A stretch of DNA of 33,241 nucleotides, from the NCBI GenBank assembly GCA_903844735.1, contig CAIMUX010000140.1, forward strand, positions 1 to 33,241, written 5' to 3'. Shown here in pieces: positions 1 to 7,557 of this stretch. Within the stretch, counting starts at the first letter, position 1. Each line of letters opens with the position of its first letter. Source of the DNA: Candidatus Eiseniibacteriota bacterium. Its GTDB lineage: Bacteria; Eisenbacteria; RBG-16-71-46; CAIMUX01. The notes beneath the pieces were generated by a model. That model saw only the letters and a program-made list of their open reading frames with translations, searched no databases and was not told where the DNA came from. Position numbers and translations under genes: made by a program.

Positions 1-21
1 CCCCCCCCCCCCCCCCCCCCC
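1..21. other. 21-base C homopolymer at contig tip
   Basis: The window opens with 21 consecutive C and then turns directly into normal sequence inside an open reading frame. A poly-C left end is what a poly-G read tail looks like on the reverse strand. It is most simply an assembly artefact, not genomic sequence. It also means the true 5' end of the first gene is missing. Confidence 0.6.
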
Positions 22-55
22 GACGGTCGGCCCGGACCGCGCGCATCGCGTCGGC

Positions 56-2560
56 TTGCTCGTTCTCGCACTCGTGCTCTTCATCGCGCTCGCGCCGTCG
101 ATCGCCCGCGCGGACCTACAGGATCTGTTCGTTCCCGGCGAGTCGATCCACGCCACCGCGAGCGGGGCCATCCAATGTACCGGCCACTTCAACCAGGATC
201 TGAACGCTGACCTCGCGATCTGTGACCGGTATGCCGGCCAACTTCACGTGTGGGTCGGAAATGGCGACGGCTCGTTCACCTTCAGCACCACGATGGGCGT
301 GCCCGGGCAGCCGGTTTCCGGCTCCGTGATGGATATCAACGGCGACGGTAAGGACGACCTGGTGGTCTGCCTCGAAGGGCCTGCGAACTCGATTCAGATT
401 CTCATCGGTGATGGCGCCGGGGGGCTGTCAATCGGGGCGAGCATTCCCACGATGCAGGCGCCCAATACGGTAGTGGGGACCGACTGGGACGGTGACGGAG
501 ACACGGACTTGGCCGTGGCGATCACCCGCGTTGGTGATGCGCGCTGCATCTTGTACGAGAACAACGCCGGCACCTTCGTGGAGCGGCAGAACCTCGTAAT
601 CGGTGATCGCACGAGCACGCACAACCTCGTCCTCGCTGACTATGACCTCGACGGAGACACCGATGTCGCCATGGCGACCACGGACGGCAACAGTGTACGG
701 GTTATCTTCAATGACGGTGACTGGAACGTCCACGTCGGCCCACCGTTCTCGCCGCCCACACTCTATGCTCTTGGCGGGATCGAAGGAGCCGATCTCGATG
801 GTGACGGCGACACCGACCTCGTCTCGTGCAACAACAACTCGCACGGCTATGCGGTGTTCCTTAACAACGGCGATGGCACATTTGCGGTGCAGGACTGGAT
901 CATATCCGACTGGAGCTCGCCTGCTGGAACAGCAGTCGGCGACTACGACCGCGATTGTAAGCTCGATCTTGCGGTGTCCGACTATGGCACGAACAAAGTG
1001 TATATTCTCCACGGGAACGGGGACGGGACCTTTGTACACCCGCCAATGGCATCGTATGCGGTGAACGGTGCGGGCCGGATCGAGCGCGCGGATCTCAACC
1101 GCGATGGCGTGTGGGATCTCTCGATTGGGTGCGTCGACGGGTACGTACGGACGCTCATCGGCCGGACCGCGGACTTTCTCGTTCCCGGTCCGGAGAACGA
1201 CATCTCCGCTACCGATGCCACGGGGGTGAACCTCGTCGTTGGCCGGATCAACGGCGACGTCCACCAAGACTATGTTGTCCTCGACCGCGCCAAGAAGCAG
1301 CTACAGGTCTGGCTGGGCGATGGCGACACCGGGTTCTCGATGTCCAATCTGCTCACTCTGGTCGGTCAGCCGGTGTCTGGCACCCTACTGCATGTCGATG
1401 GCGACAGCGCCATCGATCTTGTTGTCTGCCTGGAGAGCCCCGCCAACGCAGTTCAGGTCTTGTACGGCGACGGGACTGGCAACTTCTGCCCGGCCCAGCG
1501 GATCGACGCGATGCCGGTCCCCAATTCCGTTGCAACCGGAGATCTCGATGGGGACGGCGACGCGGATCTCGCGGTGGGCGTGACTCGCGTCGATGATGCG
1601 CGTTGCATCCTCTACGAGAATGTCGGCGGGACATTCGTGGAGCGCGGCAACTGGGTCGAGGGAGACCGCACCAGCGGGAAGAACCTCGTGGTAGCGGACT
1701 TTGATGGTGACGGGGACCTTGACGTTGCCATGGCGACCACGAACGGCCGCAGTGTGCGTGTACTCTTCAACGACGGTGACTGGAACTTTCACCTCGGCCC
1801 TCCGTTCTCGCCGCCGTCTCTATACGCGCTCAACGGTATCGAGCCGGGCGACTTCGACGAGGACGGGGACATCGACCTCGTCTCGTGCAACAACAACTCG
1901 CACGGGTTCGCGATCTTCCTGAATAATGGCGATGGGACATTCGTAGTGACGGACCAGATCGTAGAGGGCTGGGCCTCGCCGGCGTTCTGCACCGTGATGG
2001 ACGTCGACTGGGATTGCCATCTGGATGTCGTGGTCCCCGACTACGGGACAGACCAAGTGTACGTCCTGCGGGGCATGGGCGACGGGACCTTCGAGGTTCT
2101 GAGCACGAACTACCCGGTTGCGGACGCGGGAATCGGCTTCGCCGGGGACTTCGACGAGGATACGCTGCAGGACGTGGTGTTCGCTTGCGGGGACGGCGTC
2201 GTGCGCATGCTGCTCGGCAATCACGACGCGTGGCCGTCGCCAACCATCAGCGTTGGGGAACCGGGGGTCAACCTCGCGGAGATCGGCTCGGACGGGTTTG
2301 GCGTCTTCCCGAACCCCGGCGGTTCGCACCGTCAGATGGCCTATGCGCTGGTGAAGGATAGTTTGGTGCAAATCCGCATCGTGGACGTGTCTGGCCGGGT
2401 GATCACTACCGTGCAGGATGGGATGCAGAAGGCGGGAACGCACCAGGTCGCATGGGACGGTCGCGATGACGCCGGCCGGCTGGTCTCATCGGGCGCCTAT
2501 TTCGCGGAAATGCGGAACGCGAACGGCGTACAGCGGAGGAGCTTCAGGCTGGTGCGGTAG
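56..2560 (+). CDS. Secreted FG-GAP/VCBS double beta-propeller protein with FlgD-like C-terminus (5' partial)
   Basis: Extracellular repeat protein, 834 residues as read from a TTG at 56. The reading frame stays open to the contig edge. The apparent N-terminus is a bare hydrophobic core ending in a plausible A-R-A cleavage site, with no positive n-region, so the real start is probably upstream and lost. The body carries FG-GAP/VCBS calcium-loop motifs of the form D-x-D-G-D-G-x-x-D-L, for example in MDINGDGKDDL and TDWDGDGDTDL. There are about seven in residues 44-375 and seven in residues 395-740. The halves align throughout (both contain DARCILYEN, GPPFSPP and SCNNNSHG), so this looks like two seven-bladed propellers made by internal duplication. 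The last ~90 residues form a FlgD/T9SS-type module (FPNPGG, VDVSGRV, WDGRDDAGRLV, final RLVR), which in FCB-type bacteria directs secretion or surface anchoring. The ligand is unknown. A hairpin at 2586-2619 closes the unit. Confidence 0.85.
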   Translation: MLVLALVLFIALAPSIARADLQDLFVPGESIHATASGAIQCTGHFNQDLNADLAICDRYAGQLHVWVGNGDGSFTFSTTMGVPGQPVSGSVMDINGDGKDDLVVCLEGPANSIQILIGDGAGGLSIGASIPTMQAPNTVVGTDWDGDGDTDLAVAITRVGDARCILYENNAGTFVERQNLVIGDRTSTHNLVLADYDLDGDTDVAMATTDGNSVRVIFNDGDWNVHVGPPFSPPTLYALGGIEGADLDGDGDTDLVSCNNNSHGYAVFLNNGDGTFAVQDWIISDWSSPAGTAVGDYDRDCKLDLAVSDYGTNKVYILHGNGDGTFVHPPMASYAVNGAGRIERADLNRDGVWDLSIGCVDGYVRTLIGRTADFLVPGPENDISATDATGVNLVVGRINGDVHQDYVVLDRAKKQLQVWLGDGDTGFSMSNLLTLVGQPVSGTLLHVDGDSAIDLVVCLESPANAVQVLYGDGTGNFCPAQRIDAMPVPNSVATGDLDGDGDADLAVGVTRVDDARCILYENVGGTFVERGNWVEGDRTSGKNLVVADFDGDGDLDVAMATTNGRSVRVLFNDGDWNFHLGPPFSPPSLYALNGIEPGDFDEDGDIDLVSCNNNSHGFAIFLNNGDGTFVVTDQIVEGWASPAFCTVMDVDWDCHLDVVVPDYGTDQVYVLRGMGDGTFEVLSTNYPVADAGIGFAGDFDEDTLQDVVFACGDGVVRMLLGNHDAWPSPTISVGEPGVNLAEIGSDGFGVFPNPGGSHRQMAYALVKDSLVQIRIVDVSGRVITTVQDGMQKAGTHQVAWDGRDDAGRLVSSGAYFAEMRNANGVQRRSFRLVR

Positions 2561-2585
2561 CGCACTCGCCCGACCATGACGCGAG

Positions 2586-2619
2586 GCCGGCCGCCTTCCT
2601 TGACGGGAAGGCGGCCGGC
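2586..2619 (+). terminator. Strong hairpin, probable terminator of the FG-GAP gene
   Basis: A perfect 14-bp stem (2586-2599 with 2606-2619, arm GCCGGCCGCCTTCC) with a 6-base loop begins 25 bases after the stop codon. No T-tract follows, so it is not a classical intrinsic terminator. It could act as an L-shaped terminator or an mRNA 3' stabiliser. No gene was found in the rest of 2561-2803. Confidence 0.6.
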
Positions 2620-2803
2620 GGCGTTAGGAGCGATGACTATGGGGAAGGGTAAGAGAGGCGGAGTCTTGCCATGGTCGAGCCAAAAGCCGTGGATTTCGCG
2701 GAAACGGCAACCATTCCCCCGCCGCCGGGCCGGGGGCTCGCTCTTATGATGATTCACAACTGAGGGGTACTCCGGAACGATTATCGAGGCACATCGTGAT
2801 GAA

Positions 2804-2832
2804 TGGACATGAGCCCCCGCGGGGTGTATGCT
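2804..2832 (+). promoter_or_regulatory. Sigma70-type promoter of vapBC with embedded palindromic operator candidate
   Basis: TGGACA (2804-2809, five of six to the -35 consensus) is separated by 17 bases from TATGCT (2827-2832, four of six to the -10 consensus). A perfect 10-bp palindrome CCCCGCGGGG (2815-2824) lies in the spacer. A short inverted repeat ATGC-N5-GCAT (2828-2840) overlaps the -10. VapBC complexes normally repress their own promoter through inverted repeats at this position. The predicted transcript start near 2839 fits the vapB start chosen at 2874 and rules out the ATG at 2796. Confidence 0.5.
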
Positions 2833-2873
2833 TTATGCATGATCAGAGGTCAGGATATGCAGAGGAGAATGGA

Positions 2874-3068
2874 ATGAGAACGACCCTGGATCTACCCGAA
2901 GAGCTTCTGGCTGAAGCGATGGAAGTGTCGCACCAGCGCACCAAGACCGGTGTTATCATCGCGGCGCTCGAGGATCTTGTTCGCAAGAGCCGCCTCAGAA
3001 GCCTCAAGCGGTTCAAGGGCAAGCTGGATCTGGACGTCGATCTCCACGCGCTCCGGAAGCGGAAGTGA
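2874..3068 (+). CDS. vapB: VapB-family ribbon-helix-helix antitoxin
   Basis: A 64-residue antitoxin that should neutralise the PIN toxin encoded directly downstream and repress the shared promoter. The N-terminus MRTTLDLPEELLAEAM is the typical VapB ribbon-helix-helix start (beta strand, then helix). The strongly basic C-terminal half (RKSRLRSLKRFKGK) is where VapB proteins wrap the toxin. Start choice: GAGGAG at 2862-2867 sits 6 bases before the ATG at 2874. In-frame ATGs at 2796 and 2838 lack such a site, and the first lies upstream of the predicted promoter. The stop overlaps the vapC start by four bases (GTGA), so translation is coupled. Confidence 0.85.
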   Translation: MRTTLDLPEELLAEAMEVSHQRTKTGVIIAALEDLVRKSRLRSLKRFKGKLDLDVDLHALRKRK

Positions 3069-3442
3069 GCGTACTCGTCGACAGTTCGGTCTGGATCGGA
3101 TACTTTCGCGATGCAGAGACTGACGATCCTCTGGACTCCCTGATTGACGAGAATCTGGTCGTGATCAACGACCTCATCCTGGCAGAGCTGATTCCCGCGT
3201 TGCAGCTCCGCCGGCATCGCAAGTTGATCTCGTTGCTCCGCTTGCTACCCAAGCACCCGATTACTATTGACTGGGACGAGCTGACTGAGATGCAGATTCT
3301 CTGCCTCCGCCACGGAATCAACGGAGTGGGCATTCCGGACCTCGCCATCGCGCAGCACGCCATCCAACATGACCTCGATTTGTACTCGCACGACAAGCAC
3401 TTCGCGCTGTTGGCTCGGCGCATACCGCTGTCCCTGTACTGA
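3065..3442 (+). CDS. vapC: VapC-family PIN-domain ribonuclease toxin
   Basis: A 125-residue PIN-domain endoribonuclease, the toxin of a type II toxin-antitoxin pair. VapC enzymes cleave tRNA or rRNA using Mg2+ bound by an acidic cluster. The expected residues are visible: D6 in VLVDSSVWI, E41 in LAELIP, D92 in IPDLAIAQ and D110 in HDKHF. The length is normal for the family and no key residue is missing, so the toxin looks intact. It starts at a GTG that overlaps the vapB stop (GTGA at 3065-3068). The following remnant begins one base after its stop, so the pair may have inserted into, or deleted into, an older gene. Confidence 0.88.
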   Translation: MSVLVDSSVWIGYFRDAETDDPLDSLIDENLVVINDLILAELIPALQLRRHRKLISLLRLLPKHPITIDWDELTEMQILCLRHGINGVGIPDLAIAQHAIQHDLDLYSHDKHFALLARRIPLSLY

Positions 3443-3443
3443 G

Positions 3444-3797
3444 GTGGTGAATTCACATAGTTCGGCGCACCAATGGTCCCAGCAGGCGCGGTCCGTCGCG
3501 GATCTGATCACCGAGAGTGCGGGCCACGGTCTCGTCGCCTGGCGCAACCGGGAGGACGAGGTCTTCGCCCGCCCGGTCGACGACGCCCGCTGGATCGCCG
3601 CCCGGGACTCGCTGCTCCCGTCGAACGGCAATCTACTGGCTCACGCTGGGCCAGGCCTGCCGGGCCTCGACTCTTCTCTGGAAGGGTGACCAGGCGCGTC
3701 GACGGGGTCTCGAGCTCGATCCGAACAACGCCTTGGCCCATCTCCTGGTGGCTGAAGCGCAGATTGAAAGTGCCTCCGAAGCCCGCTCAGCCGCGTG
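3444..3797 (+). pseudogene. Frameshifted remnant of a TPR-type protein
   Basis: This fills most of the gap between vapC and the muramidase. The first ~62 codons (frame from GTG 3444) read as protein-like sequence (SVADLITESAGHGLVAWR, then VDDARWIAARDSLL). Near 3630 the sensible frame changes and continues as IYWLTLGQACRAS, then ARRRGLELDPNNALAHLLVA, ending at a stop at 3797. The second part has a tetratricopeptide signature (GLELDPNNALAHLLVAEAQ). No single frame spans both, and there is no convincing start with a ribosome binding site. It is best read as a decayed gene fragment. 3798-3899 holds nothing recognisable. Confidence 0.45.
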
Positions 3798-3899
3798 ATT
3801 CCTCGGGGGCCGAATGGTTCCGTGGGCCGGCTCAACGCCGAGGTGCGAGCAAAGCGTACTCGCGCCGGCAGAGAAGTTCACGAGCATAAGGAGTAGGCT

Positions 3900-3983
3900 A
3901 TGGCAAGCGGCGACCAAGCCGGAAGGAGGAACGCATGCCTGAAGTCACCTCGGAACAAGGTATCTGTACCGCCGACGTCTTGA
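3900..3983 (+). CDS. Possible 27-codon upstream ORF overlapping the muramidase start
   Basis: An ATG at 3900 is preceded by AAGGAG (3888-3893) at 6-base spacing. It opens a 27-codon frame ending with TGA at 3981-3983, which overlaps the muramidase start (3935) in another frame. The encoded peptide is basic with no recognisable domain. The Shine-Dalgarno match is as good as that of the downstream gene. It may be a leader peptide that limits or couples muramidase translation, but coding status is unproven. Confidence 0.3.
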   Translation: MASGDQAGRRNACLKSPRNKVSVPPTS

Positions 3984-4900
3984 GAATCCGCAGCGGGCCG
4001 GCGGTCAACTTCGCGCAAATCGGTCAACTCGCGCGCGGCGAGAGGTTCGATGTAGTCGGCAAGGACGGAGCGTGGTACCGCATTCGCCGCGACTCGATCG
4101 AGGGATTCGTCCATGGGGACTTCGTCCGCCTGATCGAGGTGACACCGACGCCCGGCTACCTCAAGGACCGGCCGGAGCTGCGGCAGGTCGCACTGCCGGC
4201 CGCAACGGAGACCCGGATCCGGCCGCTCTCCGGACTCGGCGCCTCCGAGAAGCGAGCCGCCTCCGCTTGGAACAGCTTTGGCGGATTGCTGCGGGCGTGT
4301 GGCGCGGTCCTCAGCGTGGATCCGCGAACCGCCATCGCCGTTCTCATGGTGGAATCGTCCGGCGTGGGCTTCGCACCGGACGGGCGCCTGATCATCCGCT
4401 TCGAGAACCACCAGTTCTGGGACTACTGGGGAAAGAGCGACGCGCCGCGGTTCCAGCGGTTCTTCCGCTTCGACACGAGTCGGCGCTGGCTCGCGCATCA
4501 GTTTCGGACCACACCCACGGGGGCCTGGCGGGATGTTCACCAGAATCAGGACAGCGAGTGGAAGACCTTGGCGTTCGCCCGCACCCTGGACGAGAACGCG
4601 GCGTTGCGCTCGATCAGCATGGGGCTGGCGCAGATCATGGGGTTCAACCATCCGCGCCTGGGTTATGACGACGTGCGCGTGATGTTCGACGCGATGCAGG
4701 CCGACGTGCGGTTCCAGATTCTTGGGTTCTTCGACTTTCTGCGCGGAGACGGGACGGGGTCGCCGATGATCGACAGCCTGCAGAGGAATCGGTTTGCGGC
4801 GTTTGCTTCGCTTTACAACGGCGCGGGGAAGGCTGCGGAGTATGGGGGCAAGCTTGATGCGGCTTACGAGGCGGTGTGCCGGGCTCTGCCGTTGGGGTGA
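3935..4900 (+). CDS. SH3-domain N-acetylmuramidase (DUF3380/PF11860 type), endolysin-like
   Basis: A 321-residue peptidoglycan hydrolase. Residues 8-68 form a bacterial SH3 domain (VLRIRSGPAVNFAQIGQLARG, then WYRI, then GFVHGDFVRLIE), which usually binds the cell wall. Residues ~105-318 match the N-acetylmuramidase family first seen in phage endolysins. The probable catalytic glutamate is E140 in VLMVESSGVGF, followed by the family signatures IRFENHQFW and SMGLAQIMGFNH, and a final SLYNGAG segment. The start is supported by AAGGAGGA (3923-3930) four bases before the ATG. No signal peptide is visible, as in holin-dependent phage lysins, yet no holin or other phage gene is nearby. It may be a domesticated endolysin, or exported by another route. 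The frame is intact. Confidence 0.88.
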   Translation: MPEVTSEQGICTADVLRIRSGPAVNFAQIGQLARGERFDVVGKDGAWYRIRRDSIEGFVHGDFVRLIEVTPTPGYLKDRPELRQVALPAATETRIRPLSGLGASEKRAASAWNSFGGLLRACGAVLSVDPRTAIAVLMVESSGVGFAPDGRLIIRFENHQFWDYWGKSDAPRFQRFFRFDTSRRWLAHQFRTTPTGAWRDVHQNQDSEWKTLAFARTLDENAALRSISMGLAQIMGFNHPRLGYDDVRVMFDAMQADVRFQILGFFDFLRGDGTGSPMIDSLQRNRFAAFASLYNGAGKAAEYGGKLDAAYEAVCRALPLG

Positions 4901-4907
4901 TCGAAAC

Positions 4908-6253
4908 ATGGAGGTCAACTGCGTTCCGCGAAAAGGACGACGCCAGTGTGTCATCGATGTGAAAGATGGGCGCCGCCGTGAAACCAGGTCCGGCCTGGGG
5001 GCCATCGCATACCCTCTGCCGCTCGTCCTGCTGCTCGTCTTGCCGCTCCTTGTGGCACATCCGATGCCGGGCTACGCTTTCGCCCTGGAGGAGACGATGA
5101 AGTCCGCCACCGTGCCGATGTCACTCGACCACGACAGGATGCTGGTCGACGCCCAGATCGAGCGAGCCGACGGCACCCGGCGCTCTGTGCGCCTCTGGGT
5201 CGACACCGGTGCTCCCGACTTCTTCATGAGCGAGGCACGGCCCGTGATCTCGGGATTGACATCCCAGCGGCGGAGGGCGCCCCGGACAGTCGGAGAGCGC
5301 CGCTTGAAATCCCCGCCCCCACCGGTTTCCGTCTGGGCGGAATGCCGCTCGATTTTCAGGGTGTGAAGGCAAAGGTGCTCTTCTCACCTTCCTGGATCTA
5401 CACCACAACCCACGCCGACGCCAATCTCCCCGCCGCGGTCCTGAGGCACTACCAGGTAGTGTTCGACTACCCCGCGCTACACCTGACGCTCGCGCAGCCG
5501 ATGAGTCTCACGCCCAGAGGAACGCGCGCGCCCGCGACCGTGCACCCGCAGACCGGCATCGTCCAGATCGACGCGGTGGTCGACGGCGACAGCATGAGCT
5601 TCGCCCTCGACATCGGCGCTTCGTACAGCTTCGCATCGCGGGAGGTCGTGGACAGCCTGGCCCGACGCCATCCGGACTGGCCGCTCCAGACCGGCGCATT
5701 GGGGTGTGCGAACATCTGGGGATGGTGGCCGGACGAAGCGGCCTGGCCGGTGCTCCGCGTGCCGGAAATCCAGTGGGGCCCGATGCGGCTCACCGGTGTC
5801 GGGGTGGCCGGACTTCCGGGTTTCTTCGGTTCGGGCGCGAGCCTGGGAGACTGGTACTCCCAGAAGACCGCCCGTCCCGTGGTCGGCTTTCTGGGTCCCA
5901 ACGCGGTCAAGGGATACCGCATCGAGATCGACTACGCGGGCGGGGCGGTCTACTTCGAGAAGGGCGCTGAGCGCGACACGCACGACATGGACATGGTCGG
6001 CCTCACTCTTCAGCCGCAGCCCGACGGCAGCTACCAGGTTCTCGGCGTGGCCAAGAAGGAAGGTCAGCCGTCCGCCGAAGGCATGGAGGCCGGCGACGCG
6101 CTTGTACAGGTCGGAGGTCTCAGGACAACCGGCGTGACGATGGGCGCCGTGGTGGATGCGCTGCGGGGCAGGCCGGGAGAGGCGCGCGTGCTGACGTTGC
6201 GGCGGGGAGGGAAAGAGATCACGGTGAAGGCGAAGGTGGGGAGTTTCCTCTGA
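4908..6253 (+). pseudogene. Secreted two-lobed retropepsin-like aspartic protease with C-terminal PDZ domain, single-base frameshift
   Basis: Two overlapping frames (4908-5366 and 5342-6253) make one protein if one base is added around 5238-5243 (CGGCCC). The downstream frame, read back before 5342, continues naturally as ARDLGIDIPAAEGAP and then LEIPAPTGFRLGGMPL. The repaired product is about 448 residues. It has a membrane segment or signal peptide (~36-58), lobe one with the catalytic motif DTGA (bases 5202-5213), lobe two with DIGA (5609-5620), and a C-terminal PDZ domain (~5995-6250; GMEAGDALVQVGG, then LRGRPGEARVLTLRR). Two active-site aspartates in one chain suggest a pepsin-like intramolecular pair. 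GTG 4959 is an alternative start that gives a shorter n-region. The break lies in a G/C run, so a sequencing error is as likely as real inactivation. Confidence 0.75.
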
Positions 6254-6278
6254 GCGTGTTCCTTGGGCTTATCTCCAG

Positions 6279-6297
6279 CGCCGCTTCCGACGCGGCG
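6279..6297. terminator. Short hairpin between convergent genes
   Basis: CGCCGC (6279-6284) pairs with GCGGCG (6292-6297) around a 7-base loop, in the 69-base gap where the + strand protease gene and the - strand DUF1854 gene converge. There is no T-tract on either side. A shared weak terminator is plausible but unproven. Confidence 0.25.
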
Positions 6298-6322
6298 ACC
6301 GATGGACGTGACAAACCGCCAC

Positions 6323-6883
6323 TCAGAGTCTTCCGAGCAACAACCCCTGGCTGGCAGCGTCGAGACGGCTCACATCCGGCACGTCATACCGGTTGCCATC
6401 GATATCCTTGAGCAAGTAGCGTCCCGGCACCGGCGCGAGAACCTCCTCCCGCAGATTCCGTGTGATGAAGCTCCTCGGACCGTGATCCGTCTCGATCTTC
6501 CACCGCGTGGTACCGAAGCGATCGCGCGCGCTCACGATGCGCGTGATCACCGGCAGAAAGTAGCGGCGGTCGACAGCCCCTTCCACCAGGCGGCGGGCTG
6601 GGGCCGGCAAGCGGGCCGGATCGGACAGGATGCCGATCTCGTTCCCTTTCGCGTCACGCAGGCTCAGTTGGCGATCGGGATCGGAGATCGGGAAGATGCG
6701 CACGATGCGGGCATCGAGGACGGAGAACTCGTCGGTGAGGGTGACGCGCAGCGCCGCCCCGTCGCTGGTGAACTCCAGGCGCGTGGGGTCGAGGAAACGC
6801 AGCTCTGTGGTGGTGACGGGTGCCGTCGGGTCTTGGGTGTCCGTCCGGGCGTCAGACCGAGCGAGGGAGTCGCTACGCGACAT
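6323..6883 (-). CDS. DUF1854 family protein, partner of the adjacent ABC transporter
   Basis: A 186-residue protein of the DUF1854 family. The family signatures are all present: RIFPISDPDRQLSLRDAKGN (~62-81), YFLPVITRI (~108-116), KIETDHGPRSFI (~129-140) and YLLKDIDGNRYDVPD (~156-170). In other bacteria this family is encoded beside a zinc-ribbon ABC exporter, and some members are annotated as associated with cyanophycin metabolism. Biochemical function is unknown to me, and no cyanophycin gene is in this window. The ATG at 6883 overlaps the end of the MNT gene by 11 bases. The open frame extends upstream to 7159, but that part is only the antisense-like shadow of the MNT gene. Hydrophilic, no signal peptide, presumably cytosolic. 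Confidence 0.8.
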   Translation of the reverse strand: MSRSDSLARSDARTDTQDPTAPVTTTELRFLDPTRLEFTSDGAALRVTLTDEFSVLDARIVRIFPISDPDRQLSLRDAKGNEIGILSDPARLPAPARRLVEGAVDRRYFLPVITRIVSARDRFGTTRWKIETDHGPRSFITRNLREEVLAPVPGRYLLKDIDGNRYDVPDVSRLDAASQGLLLGRL

Positions 6884-7199
6884 CCAGCACTTCCCCCTGC
6901 CGCCGCGCGATCTCGATGATCGCGCTCGAATCATCCTCCCGCCACTGCTGCGACCCACAGGGGATCGGCTCGATCCGGCTATCGGTGCGGGCGGCCAAAC
7001 GCCAGAGGAGATTGAAGTGGCTGCGATCCGGCATGTCATCGAACTGCGGGGATACGACCACGAGATCGATATCACTCCATTCGTGAGCACGCCCGGTGGC
7101 CTGGGAACCGAAGACCACGGCGCACTCCACGACGATGCCGTGCGCCTTGATGGCGGCAAGATAGGCGAGAACGGAGGTCAGAACTGCAGGTTCAAGCAT
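6873..7199 (-). CDS. mntA: MNT-domain nucleotidyltransferase antitoxin (MntA-like)
   Basis: A 108-residue minimal nucleotidyltransferase. The signature GS-X10-DxD is exact: G31-S32 in GSQATGRAHEWSDIDLVVV with D43 and D45. In type VII HEPN/MNT systems this enzyme transfers AMP from ATP to the HEPN toxin and so inactivates it. It lies immediately after the HEPN gene, overlapping its repaired 3' end by 22 bases (7178-7199). Its own stop overlaps the DUF1854 start by 11 bases. The third catalytic carboxylate of the fold is not obvious to me, though E76 in SRIEPI is a candidate. The reading frame is intact even though the toxin frame is not. Confidence 0.82.
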   Translation of the reverse strand: MLEPAVLTSVLAYLAAIKAHGIVVECAVVFGSQATGRAHEWSDIDLVVVSPQFDDMPDRSHFNLLWRLAARTDSRIEPIPCGSQQWREDDSSAIIEIARRQGEVLDVA

Positions 7200-7557
7200 C
7201 GCAGCACCTCTTCGATCCGAATCAAGTACTCGTTTGCCTCGGCGACTGAAGGCGCGGGCACGAAAAGCTGCGGGTACCGTCCCGCGATGTTGAACCCGTT
7301 GACCTCCGCCAAGAGGTCAATCTGTTCCTCGGACAGCGTGACTCCCCCTTCTCGGCCAGCCTGACAAGATTGTGGATCGGCGGAGCCAGCTCACCGCTGG
7401 TTCGACACACGTGGGCCTTCAGGGTTCTCTCCACCGCGAGGTGAACAAAGAACAGGCCGTGGGGTATGTGGCCACGGGAAACCAGGTCCCGCCCGACCCT
7501 CCAGTCCTCTTCGGCTCCGCTTCGCCAGTAGGTAATCTGCTTGCTGATGTCAACCAT
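7178..7557 (-). pseudogene. hepT: HEPN-domain toxin (HepT-like), frameshifted in a C5 run
   Basis: The HEPN partner of the MNT gene. From the ATG at 7557 it reads MVDISKQITYWRSGAEEDWR, then HGLFFVHLAVERTLKAHV, then PPIHNLVRLAEKG, typical of the short PF05168 HEPN fold. After residue ~71 the frame is lost at the C run 7344-7348. One extra C restores VTLSEEQIDLLAEVNGFNIA, then GRYPQLFVPAPSVAEANEYL, ending with TGA at 7180-7178. The repaired length is 126 residues. R44 and H49 form an R-x4-H pair, as in RX4HXY HEPN ribonucleases, but the tyrosine position is cysteine (C51), so the usual AMPylation target is not evident there. As assembled, the toxin would be truncated with an aberrant tail. A homopolymer error or true loss of toxicity are both possible. 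Confidence 0.72.

Noticed and set aside
6884-7159. N-terminal extension of the DUF1854 frame to 278 residues
   Set aside because: The extension is Ser/Arg/Pro-rich shadow of the intact MNT gene. The family-like protein starts at 6883.
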